Shown here piece after piece: positions 53,616-63,291 of a stretch of DNA of 64,000 nucleotides. The stretch's first letter is position 1. The number at the start of each line of letters is the position of its first letter. The notes under the pieces were generated by a model. The model was not told the DNA's origin, ran no database searches, and was given only the letters and a program-made list of their open reading frames with translations. The stretch is taken from assembly GCA_002049455.2 (NCBI GenBank), contig KV918846.1, positions 1-64,000 of the forward strand, given 5' to 3'. Made by a program: the position numbers and the translations under genes. This stretch comes from Porphyra umbilicalis (taxonomy: Eukaryota; Rhodophyta; Bangiophyceae; Bangiales; Bangiaceae).

Positions 53616-54598
53616 GGCGAATGAGACGGGGGCGGACAGCGAGCAATGTGTGGAGCAACTGCCGCCGTCTTCCAAGGAGCTTTGGACCTTTGGGCGGCGA
53701 ATAGACCGAGGAGGTGGCTGCTCTTCGGGATGCACAGTCGAGCGAGGCACAACCACAACCCAAGGTAGCAGCTGCCTTCCCTTGCTCCGTTGCCAAACAA
53801 GCGCACACGGTCCACACTCAAAGGAAGCAACACACAGACGAGAGCAACCCAGGAGAGGCCGCCAATCACCTCGCAAGTTGGCGGTAACGGAGGAGCATGA
53901 GCCTGGTGGCACACCTGCCGCGGCAGGGGGCGGCGAAGACAAGGATGAACCGGCGCGGTGACACCCGCGTACTACCACAAGCGGTCCGCAACGACAACGA
54001 CCGGCGCGAGTTACCGTCGACGACGACGGCAGCGCCACTCCGAGTGACAGCCACAGACGGGCGGGTGGCGGAACTGGCGGGCGTGCACCGGGGCGGCCGC
54101 GACTGGGTAGTTGGACAGCGCGAGGCTGGCGGGCGCCACGTCCACGGCACCCAGTCTCAGTGCAACAGCGTGCGAGGGCACTGGCGTGGGTGGTGGGCGT
54201 GACGCAGGGCTCAGCCCACGCCCTGCAGAGCCCCCTCTCAAGCCTGTTCTGGTGTGGCCCTGCAGGACGAGGCATCCAGGTGTCAGGTGTCCACGTGGAG
54301 AACAACAATTTCGAGGAAACGGTGAGGGCCCAATCGAATGTTGCATCCGTCTTCAACAACTACACGTAGCTGTACTCGATCAATTCCTCCCGTGCATTCT
54401 GGTTGAGATCGCCGGGCGTGGCCGCCGCGGCGCACATCGACACCTTCGCCAGTTCGCGGGCTGTTCTTCGTGGTTCTCCCGGACGTTGCCAGCCAGGAAA
54501 TTGCTGCCTTCCCTCCTCGCAGACCCGCCCCAACGCTTCCAACGTTTCCTCCCTCTTGCGGAATCCGTGGGCTTGGTGGCCTCCGATATCCTGTCATC
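53616..54598. other. Divergent intergenic region
   Basis: Between the acidic-protein start (minus) and the Sey1-like start (plus). Open frames cross it on the minus strand but with no coding character. It should hold both promoters; I cannot place elements. Confidence 0.4.
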
Positions 54599-56416
54599 AT
54601 GGCGGTCGGCGCATTATCCTCCTCTGCGCCGGTGGTCGTCGCGAGCATCGGCGCGTGCGGCAGCGGCGGCAGCACGCTACTCAACGAGCTCTTTCGCACC
54701 GACTTGCCGGTTGCACCTCGCCGGGGGGTGCAGACCACCCTCGGGGTTGTGGAGGCCGAAGTGCCGTCCCTCCCGGCGGTTGTGCTGGATGTAGAGGGCT
54801 TTGATTCCAGGTTCGTTCTGCTGGAAGACTCAAGAACTGAGAGTGGGTCTGTCGTGCTTCTTTTGTTGCTTCCGAGCCAAGGTCGCACAGTTGGGCGACC
54901 TTTCTGAGTGATGTCTGGGTGTTCATCCAGGACGGACGGCCCCTGGATTGCACGCAATGGTCGTTGACCTGACCGGGCTGCTACTTGGAATCCGTTTTTG
55001 TCATTGTTGGCTGCTGTTTTCTGTATGTTCTGCGTCTTTGCTGCCGATCGTGATACATCTCCTGTTTTCATTCTCAGAGATCGGAGCCGCGCTGAGGACC
55101 AGGCACGGGCCATGAAGTGGGCGTTTTGCGTGGCCGACATGGTCATTTACAACATCCGCTTCACGGATCTGGGTCGCTCCGACGGCCTCCCCGTCGCCGG
55201 CTTGGGCGTGTCTGTGGAGGAGGAGCTTCGCCTCCGCGCGTCGGGGGTGCTCCCCCCGGGCTCGGCGCCCAAACTTCTGCTCGTCGCCGTCCGCGACTGG
55301 GACGGCGTGGGCCTCTCTCGGGAGGAACTCGTGGAGGCCTACACAGGTGCGCTTGAGAGCATGCTCCAAGCCGTGCCCCTCCCCGAGGGAGTCTCCACAC
55401 CGCGCCTGGCCGACCTCTTTGACGTCCACTATGTGCTGCTGCCGCACCGGCAGCTGTGCCGGTCGCAGTGGGACGACAGCCTCGTCGACGTGGTCGACCT
55501 GTTCGAGCGGGAGGTAGGCTCCGCTGCCTCTGCCGCTGGGGCGGGGGGCGATGGGGACGCGGCCGCCGCCGTGTGGACCGCCCTCTCCGAGGGCGAGAGC
55601 GACGCCTTGTCGGGGGCGGTGGAGGTGCCGCCAGAGGCGGAGCTCGCGGCCACCTACGCATGCGAGGCGACGATGAAGGCCGTTGAGGCGCGCTACCTCC
55701 GCAACGTCCAACCGTGGAAGGTCGACACGGGCGCGGGGCGGTTGGTGCGGGACTTTGGGCGACAGGCGGGTGAGACGCTCGAGCAGACGCTAGACGCCTT
55801 TGCGGCGGACGCGTCGGCGCACGGCTCGACAGAGGCGGTTGAGCGCAAGCGGCAGGAGCTTCGCTCCACCGTCCTCACCGACCTTCACGGGCTGTACGCC
55901 AAGCAGCTGGTCAAGCTGCGGGAGCTCGCGTACGAGGTGTTTCGTGACAACCTCGCGCGCATCCGCATCTCCTCGTCGGTGGAGAAGGATGTGGACGGGG
56001 CGATCAAGGTTGCCGAAAAGTTCTTTGTGTCCAAAGCCAACGACCTGGTCGTACCAGGCTCGGGCTGGCGTTACGACGCGCTCCGGTCCGAGCTGGTCAA
56101 GCACATGCGCGAAGACGCGACGGAGCGGCTGCAGTCGGCCCGCCTGTCGGGCGTGTACACCAAGCCCGTGCGGTTCCCGGTGGCGCTCAGCCTCCACTAC
56201 CTGGCCGCTTCCGTGGCAGGGTTTGTCGACTCGCGGCTGCCCCAAAAGCAACCGACCGAGGACGTGACGCTGACGGACCCGAACCGGCCCAAGCTCGCTG
56301 ACATCTCCCGCCTGTACCCGCACTCCCTGCCTGGGGCGGCGTACACGGTCGGGGCGGGTTCGCTGCCAGACCTGTCCAAGGTCCCGGATTTGGGGCCAGG
56401 GGTGGTCGACGACTGA
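54599..56416 (+). CDS. Sey1/RHD3-like (atlastin-type) protein, divergent, no obvious TM hairpin
   Basis: Sey1/RHD3 are dynamin-related GTPases that fuse ER tubules. Two exons (54599-54810 and 55078-56416) give 516 residues; the intron has donor GTTCGT and acceptor CTCAG. G1 reads GACGSGGSTLLNELF (residues 18-32): the family's GK(S/T) lysine is replaced by Gly. G2 QTT (45-47), G3 DVEG (64-67) and G4 VRD (142-144) are kept. Beyond the G domain, ELAATYACE matches the L.ATYRCEEI motif, and an alpha-helical stretch with FGRQAGETLEQTLDAF and VERKRQELRSTVL fits the Sey1 helical domain. Known Sey1/RHD3 proteins are about 750-850 residues with a C-terminal membrane hairpin. This one ends in Pro/Asp-rich sequence without an obvious hydrophobic hairpin. 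An upstream in-frame start at 54470 is possible. It may be a soluble, non-hydrolysing paralogue. Confidence 0.82.
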
Positions 56417-56947
56417 GCGGCATCGTCGCGGAGCGCGCCTGCAGTCGTATCATGTTTGTGTATCCCCCTGGTTGGCCATCTCCGTGTGCCCGTGTGTACC
56501 GTTGTCGCTCCCTTTTCGTACGTCGCTGCGTTTTTGCTGCTCGCTGGCAGCAGAAAACTAGGGCCTATTTTGCTTCTTGGTCTCTCACGCCCACACTTGC
56601 CAGTGGCGGGGCATATCAATGGCTACCAGATGCAGCTGCGTTGCGTGGAGCACCCATCGGAGATAACGGACAGCACGCAGACTCGTTCCAACCCAGCCAA
56701 TGCTGTTTTGCAGTTGCCGACCAACGTCTCTAGGTCGCGTGCGGAGGCCCGAGGCACAGCGCCTCGACGACCCTCAAACTCCATCGCCCGCAGCACTTAC
56801 GCGACTGTCACGCACTCACGCCACTGCCACGGGCGAGACACTGCGCATACGAGACACTGCGCCCCTGCGCAGGGGCGTACGCACCCAACACAACACCAGA
56901 AGAGAAGAAACACCATCAATTCCATGTGCATCCCCCCACGACCGCCC
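56417..56947. other. Convergent intergenic spacer
   Basis: Holds the 3' ends of the Sey1-like gene and the RBM22-type gene. No other feature seen. Confidence 0.5.
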
Positions 56948-57587
56948 CTATTGGGGTGGACCGCCCCCGGCAGCGCCCCTCGGTGGTGCGCCCGCCGCGA
57001 CGGGCGGCGCTGCCGCCATTCCCGCCGCCGCCGCCGGCCGCGCGCGCTTCGCAGGCGGCTCCCCCGCCGCGACGCCCGACGCCGACGGTGCGGGCGCCCC
57101 CCCCCCCGCCCCACCCGCCGCCGCGGGCGGCACAAACGGCCGCACGCCCGTGCGCGCGACCCCCCCACCGCGGCTGGCGTGGCCGCCGCCCCCACCACCA
57201 CCGCCGCCGCCGCGGACGCTGCGGCCGCCCCCCCCCCGCCCCCCACCACCAAAACCACCAGACACGGGGGCGCCCCCGCCCCGCGGCGCGCCGGCGGGCC
57301 CCGCTCCCCCCCGCCCCCAACCGACGGCCGCGCCGCGGCCACCCCGCGCGCGGGGGTACCCGCTGCCGCGGCCGCCACCCCGCCGCGCCGCGGCGGCCGC
57401 GGCGGCGGCCTTGGCCGCCTCGGCCGCCCGCGCGAGCATCTGCTCCGCAACCGGGTCGTTGGTGCCATAGTAGCGGTCGCGCAGGTTTTGTTTGGCGAGC
57501 GCGTCGGATGCCGCCGCGCTGCTGCCGCCGCCGCCGCCGCCACCGCCGCCGCCCCCGCCGCCGCCGCCGCCGCCACCGCCGCCGCCC

Positions 57588-57621
<34 letters not shown>

Positions 57622-58328
57622 TGCCGCCACCGCCGCCACTACCACCACCACCCCCGCCGGCGGCGGCGCCCCCCGCACCGCCCGCGCCGGCGGCGGCAGC
57701 AGCAGCGCCCCCCCCCCCCCCCCCCCCCCCCCCCCCGCCCCGCCCCCGGCAGCTCGTGGCGGTACGGGCAGTAGACGCCGCGGGTGCACCCGCCCTTTGC
57801 AAAAAAAGAACACAAGCGCGCCTTGTTGCGCCCATACACGGGCCCCCGCCGCGCGAGCTGCGCGGCGAGGCCATTGGCCTCGGGCGCCGCGTACAGGGCG
57901 TCCACCTCCCCGGCTGCAATCGCGCGGTCCGTCTGGGCGGCAACGTAGCCGCGGCTCGCGTCGGTGGCGGGCGCGACGGTCAGCTGCGCGGTGCCCGGCG
58001 CGAGCGACGCGTCGCGCACGGCGACGGGGAGGCCGTGGACGAGGTCGAGGACGCACGTTTGGCACACGTTTTTGAGGCGCGCGCACGCGGCACAAATTTC
58101 CGTCTTTTTGTGCCGGGAGCCCGCCTCGGCGCCGCCGGGGCGCCACCGGTAGACGGTAAAGGGGCGCTCGCACACCTTGCACGGGCGCCCGCTCGTGTCT
58201 TTTTGCATGCGCAGCAGGGGCGTCGGGCCGAGGCAGCTGTCGCAGAGGATGGGGAAGGTGGACGCCTCTAGGGTGGCGAGCCGCGCGTCCGACGTGGCGC
58301 CCCGGGAGCTGCCCATGAAGCGGGACAT
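56948..58328 (-). CDS. RBM22: RBM22/Ecm2(Slt11)-type pre-mRNA splicing factor
   Basis: In known spliceosomes this protein contacts U6 and the intron in the active complex. The start is the ATG at 58328. The N-terminal zinc module matches RBM22: FPILCDSCLG (residues 25-34), CKVCERPFTVYRW, KKTEICAACARLKNVCQTCV and LDLVHGLPVAVRDA. The CCCH finger ARLCSFFAKGGCTRGVYC, then PYRHE, follows. The frame then meets a 29-base G run (C run at 57708-57736 on the plus strand) and the gene continues in another frame: a poly-Gly/Ala linker, then KQNLRDRYYGTNDPVAEQML, the invariant RBM22 QNIKDRYYG.NDPVA motif. The expected RRM does not follow. Instead there is a Gly/Arg/Pro-rich tail to the TAG at 56948. Joining requires one G fewer (or two more) than shown, so run-length error is likely. 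The absent RRM is unusual. Confidence 0.88.
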
Positions 58329-59126
58329 GGTGGGGTAGGGGGGGGTGGGAAGAGAAAGGAGGAGGGAAGCAGGAACAGAAAACAACCAAGTGGAGAGCAA
58401 GAGGGAACACGGACAACGCGCGCGGAGGGGGGAGCACGGCCCCGGGTGCCACACCGCGTCACGGCGGCAGCGACGACAGCAAGCGGGGAGGGGTCCGCGT
58501 CACAGAGGCGACACAGCCGCCAGGAGCGAGGCCGCAACGACGAGCAAGACAACGTGGTGGGGCGCAGACCCAGAAAGCGTACAGCAGGTGGGGCAAGTGG
58601 AGGGGAACCAGTCGGCACCGGCGCTGCGTCGCAACCCGCGTGCGTTCCGACGCGCACGGAGGGGACGAGTCCGCCACGACGGTCTTGTTCCCACGACGCT
58701 CCCGACTCTGGCATATGCACCCGTGAAGAAAATTCTTATCATTCGCAGGCCATCCACTTTTCACTTCGAGTTCACAACAATCTTTTCTGCACGGGGGCCA
58801 CTGATGACGAACCAGCTGATAACCTTTGCATCTCCAGATCCACGGTTGTGTCCAAACACTGGTCGGAGCATCGCTGCGTGCAACTCCCGACAGTGGTGCG
58901 GAGCCCATCGCAGTGGCGCGATGGCGGCGGTGTCCGCTGGCGGCGGCGGCAGCGACATCGCCCCCGCCGCCGCCGCGGCCGCCGCCCTGGCACGGCGGTG
59001 GTCATCGGCCAGCTCGGCAGGTGGCGCGCTCCGTCCCCACCCCACTTTGGCCTGCACAGTGTCCCGTCGCCTCTCTCGCCTTTCTTTCTCCCCCCTTGCC
59101 TGTCCCCCCCCCCCCCCCCCGCCGTC
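58329..59126. other. Divergent promoter region
   Basis: Between the RBM22-type start (minus) and the malic-enzyme start (plus). The end nearest malic enzyme is C-rich (59103-59120). Open frames here are composition-driven. No defined site recognised. Confidence 0.45.
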
Positions 59127-61693
59127 ATGGTACTTTCCCGCACCGTGCTGTCAGTCGCCGCCGCCGCCGCGGCCCGCCGCGGCGCCACCGCGGCGCGGGC
59201 GGGGGCCCCCCTGGCGGCCGGCGCGGGGGCGGTGCAGACCGCCTCCCCGGCGGTGCAGGCCGCCTCCCTGGCGGCGTCTGCCCCCCCCCCCCCCCCGCCC
59301 CGGTCGGCCTCACGCGCGGCGGCGCGCCGCCCATCCCCCTCGGCGACGAGCGCGGCAAGCCGCACCTGACAAGCGCGCGGGGCATGGCGCTGCTGCTGGA
59401 CCCGACGACCAACCGGGGGACCGCCTTTAGCGCGTCGGAGCGGGAGCGCCTCGGGCTGCGGGGGCTGGTGCCGCCGGCGACGCAGCCGCTCGCCAACCAA
59501 GTCGAGCGGTACGGACGGCTGGGTGGGGGGGGGGGGGGGGGGCGAGCGCGCGTCGCCACACGGACGCGAGGGGGGGGGGGGCTGCGACGCGTGGCCGCGT
59601 CGCTGGTCTCATTGGACCGCGAGGGCGCCCATGTGCGCGAGCGGTGGTTGGCATGGTGGCGGTGCGGGCGCTGACACTGTACTCGTGGAGCGCCGAGCGG
59701 TGCCCCCTGTGATGGTGCGACGCGCTTGGGTCTTGCTCTTGGTGACCCTGCTTTGTGCGTGCCCTCCCCCTCTACTTTTGCTCGACCGCCCCCGCCCCCC
59801 CCCCCCTGCGCAGCATCATGGTCGCGTACGGACGCATCGTCGGGGACTTGGACCGCCACGCCTTCCTCTCCAACTTGCACGACCGCAACATTGTGCTCTT
59901 TTACCACGTGCTCAGCCGGCACTTTGAGGCGCTCGCGCCCGTCGTGTACACCCCCACCGTTGGCGACGCGTGCCGCAAATTCCACTCCATGTTCCGCCGC
60001 GCCCGCGGCATGTACTTTAGCTCCCAAGACGTGGGGGAGATGGGCAGCATGGTGTGGAACTGGCCGCGGGAGGTGGACGTGGTCGTTGTCACGGACGGCA
60101 GTCGGGTGCTCGGGTTGGGGGACCTCGGCGCCAATGGGATGGGCATCCCCGTCGGCAAGGGCTGCCTGTATACCGCCGCGGGGGGGATTGACCCTCTGCG
60201 CCTCCTCCCCGTGGTCATTGACGTGGGGACGGACAATGCGGCGCTGCGGGAGGACCCGCTGTATTTGGGCCTGCGGCAGCCGCGCCTGACGGGGCGCGCC
60301 TACTTTGCGGTCGTCGACGAGTGGGTGGCCGCCATCCGGTCGCGGTGGCCCAATGCCCTCATCCAGTACGTTGCGGGGGTGCTCGGGTGAGGCGGGTGAG
60401 AGCGGGGCAGGGGGGGGACAGGTGCCCGCTGCTGTGGTGGCCGGCGGCGCGCGCATGCGCACAGAAGGCAGCTGGTGGGCGCTGCACTCGGGCAGGCCTC
60501 TCCGGCGCGGAACTCCGGTCGGCACAGCCACTAACATCCACGCGCAACTTTGAGTTGTTTCTCTCCTCCTCCCGGAGCGGGTGGTCACTCCCGCTTCCGC
60601 GACGGCTTGGTATCCTCCCCACTGGCTCTGTCTCTCTGCGTGCCCCCCCCCCCCCCAGGTTTGAAGACTTTTCCACGACCGTCGCGGCCCCCCTCCTCGA
60701 GGCGTATCGGCACCCCCCCACGGCCCCGCCTTCAACGACGACATCCAATCCACCGGCTGCGTCGCCGTCGCCACGGTCCTCTCGGCGCTCACGTCACGGG
60801 GCCTCCCCGCGGCCGCCCTCCCCGCCGAGCGCATCGTGTGCGTCGGCGCGGGGAGCGCGGGCCTCGGCGTCTGCGACGCGCTCGCGGCGGCCATGGCGCT
60901 CGACGGCGGGGCGGGCGGCTTTCCGACCGCCGACGCGGCGGCCGCGTCCCAGTTTTGGGTGCTCGACGAGCACGGGCTGCTGTCGACGGCGCCGCCGGTC
61001 GGCGGCACCGTCGGCCGCGACGGGGCGCCGCTGCCACCGTGTAGTCGCGCCAACATGGCGCCGGGGCAGGCGCGGTACGCGCGGGGGGACTTGCCCCGCG
61101 GCGCGTCGCTCGCCGACGTGATCCGCGCCGTCAAGCCGACGGTGCTCCTCGGGCTGTCGGGCGCGGGGCCGGGCACCTTTACGGAGGAGGCCCTCCGCGC
61201 CATGGCGGCCACGACGGAGCGGCCGCTCGTGCTGCCGCTCTCCAACCCCACCTCCGCCTCTGAGTGCTCCGCCGCCGAAGCGTTTGCGTGGACCGACGGC
61301 CGCGCGCTCTTTGCGTCGGGCTCCCCGTACGACGACGTGCCGCTGCGTGGCGGCGGCGTCGGCGTCTGCTCCCAGTGCAACAATGTGCTCAACTTTCCGG
61401 GCGTGGGCTTGGCCGTCGTTGCGCTCGGCGCGTCGACGGTGAGTGAGAGCATGTTCCACGCCGCCGCCGTGGCCCTCTCCCAGATGGTCGACCCGGCGGA
61501 GCGGGCGGCGGGGCGGCTGCTGCCGCGCCTGGGAGGGCTCCGCGACGTGAGCATGCGCGTCGCCATGGCCGTGGGGGAGGTGGCGCTCGCGGAGGGCGTT
61601 GCGGGCGTGACGGAGTTTGGGGAGGGCGGCCTGGAGGGGCACCTGCGGGACGCCATGTGGACGCCCCAGTACAGCCGGCTGGTGCCCGTGTGA
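59127..61693 (+). CDS. NAD(P)-dependent malic enzyme, probably organellar
   Basis: Oxidative decarboxylation of malate to pyruvate with reduction of NAD(P)+. Exons 59127-59508, 59814-60365 and 60659-61693; donors GTACGG and GTACGT, acceptors CGCAG and CCCAG. The start MVLSRTVLSVAAAAAARRGA looks like a mitochondrial (or plastid) targeting peptide. Family motifs in order: DPTTNRGTAF and LRGLVPP (N-terminal part), PVVYTPTVG (about 170), GLGDLGANGMGIPVGK, DVGTDN, FEDF, FNDDIQSTG (about 335), dinucleotide-binding GAGSAGLG (about 373), LSNPT (about 505) and NNVLNFPG. Two frame changes, at C16 (59281-59296) and C7 (60713-60719), each fit one missing C; with both, the protein is about 656 residues. 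Cofactor preference cannot be read by eye. Convergent with the membrane-protein gene. Confidence 0.95.
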
Positions 61694-62059
61694 GGGGGGG
61701 CGCACGGCGGGACCATAATGGAGTGCGACCGGTCGCTGCGCAGCGCACGCGCACCGATGGCCACTGACTACAGTAGGGCGGACAAGGTGTAACGAGCGTG
61801 GCAGTGGCCTGCACACACCTGCCGCCGTTGGCGACCGCATACTGAGAGCGAGTCGATACTTTCGAGGTTGGGATAGCAGGGTCGACGTCCCGGCACCCGC
61901 ACGTTCATCGCTCGGCACTCGGTGACCAGCAACCAAAAACACATGCACACCCACTTTTTGTCCACACACCACGGGTGACTGCCACGGCAAGTCCCCCCAG
62001 CCCCACCGCCGCCCCTCCCCAGCGCTGGCGAGGTGTCCCCCCCAACCCCCCCGCCCGCT
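61694..62059. other. Convergent intergenic spacer
   Basis: 3' regions of malic enzyme and the downstream minus-strand gene. C-rich near 61990-62050. No other feature. Confidence 0.5.
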
Positions 62060-63291
62060 TCACATGGTCGTGATTTCCTCCTTGCTCTGCACATACGACA
62101 GCGTGCCCGCCACAATGGTGCCGAGCATCAACACGCCGAGCAGCGGCTGGATGACGAGCGTCCACAGGGAGAGCCACGCGTCGAGGAGTACCTCGTTGTG
62201 GTACGCAAAGTGCGGGACGAGGGCGACGACCAGCCACGCAAGGAAGAAGCATACGACAAAGAAATCCTGAGCATAGGGGGGGGAAAGGCGGGAGAGCGAG
62301 AGTGGGGGGCCCGGAAAGCAGGGAAGCAACAAGAGCAAGAGCGGCGTGTCGCTCAAGACCAGGTCCCAATGTCGACACCCCGACAGATACAGCGTCAGTG
62401 CCCGCACCACCATTCAGCCCACCAGGGCGCCCGCCGCCTGGGACACCAGGAGCGCGTCTGCGCAGCGACAAACACACCACCAAGTCACCTTCCGTGTGCC
62501 GCCCCCCTGCCCTGTAGCCAGTCTGCTGGCCCGACCAACATACCGCGACGAGCAGGGTGTTGACGGTCTTGCCGACACGCGCGAGCGTCGACTCTGCTTC
62601 GGGCTCGACTGTCGCAGACACCACGAGCGACGGCGGTAGGCCAAACAGCCCGCAGCAGGCAACGCAACGGTGTGGGTCAACAACCAACCACCAAACCAAA
62701 CCAAGCAAGGCAGCCCACCACCGGGAGCGACGTGTCAGTACGTTGCCGGGCAGCCGCGCTCCCTGGACCTCCCCCCCCCCCCCCCCCATTCCCACCAACA
62801 CCCCCACGACTCCACCACCCCACTCCACGCCACCCCCCCGGCGACATGGACACCCCCCACTCTGCCCCCCCCCACGCACCTGCCGCCGCCGCGTCCTTGC
62901 CCTCCCGCCGCCGCTGGCGGGTGCGGAAGCCCGCCAAATCCCGCGCGAGCGTCGACTCGACCGACTCGCCCGGCCGCCCCGGGGCCACACCCGCCCCCGC
63001 CGCCGCCGCCGCCGCCGCCGCGGCCGCCGCTGACGCTGCCGCCGCCGCGTCGGGGGCGGCGGCGGGCGCCGCCGCCGCGTCTGCGAGCGCCGCCGCCGCG
63101 TCTGCGGGCGGCGGGGTGCCGGCGGCGGCGGAGGCACCAGCCCGCCGCTTGGCACGGCCGCCGCCGGCGGGGCGCTTGGCGCGGCCGCCGCCCGCCGGCC
63201 GCGCCTTGCAGACGACCGCGGCGCGGGCCGGGGGGGGGGCGCCCCGCGGCGGGGGAGGACCGGCCACAAAGGCCGCGGCGGCGGTTGCCAT
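62060..63291 (-). CDS. Organelle-targeted-looking two-TM membrane protein (227 aa)
   Basis: Three exons on the minus strand (63291-62880, 62608-62544, 62266-62060) keep frame at both junctions. Donors are GTGCGT and GTATGT; acceptors are GACAG and CTCAG. The ATG at 63291 opens a leader rich in Ala, Lys, Arg and Pro with few acidic residues to about residue 100 (MATAAAAFVAGPPPPRGAPP, RAAVVCKARPAGGGRAKR), resembling a transit peptide. SVESTLARDLAGFRTRQRRR and EAESTLARVGKTVNTLL follow; note the repeated ESTLAR. Two hydrophobic segments lie at about 161-177 and 194-215, and the end is SYVQSKEEITTM. The hydrophobic part resembles small thylakoid/envelope proteins of unknown function, but I cannot name a family. 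Plastid targeting is inference. Confidence 0.75.

Noticed and set aside
52407-54359. 650-residue version of the acidic protein
   Set aside because: The part upstream of 53615 has no coding character; the ATG at 53615 has the GCCATGG context seen at other starts.
54470-54598. Upstream in-frame start of the Sey1-like gene
   Set aside because: The extension MVLPDVASQEIAAF has no family counterpart; the ATG at 54599 has the TCATCATGG context and leads directly into the G domain. Kept as a possibility in the gene entry.
59125-61764. 879-residue open frame on the minus strand
   Set aside because: Exact antisense of malic enzyme; its length is a by-product of GC-rich codons and its product is unlike any family.
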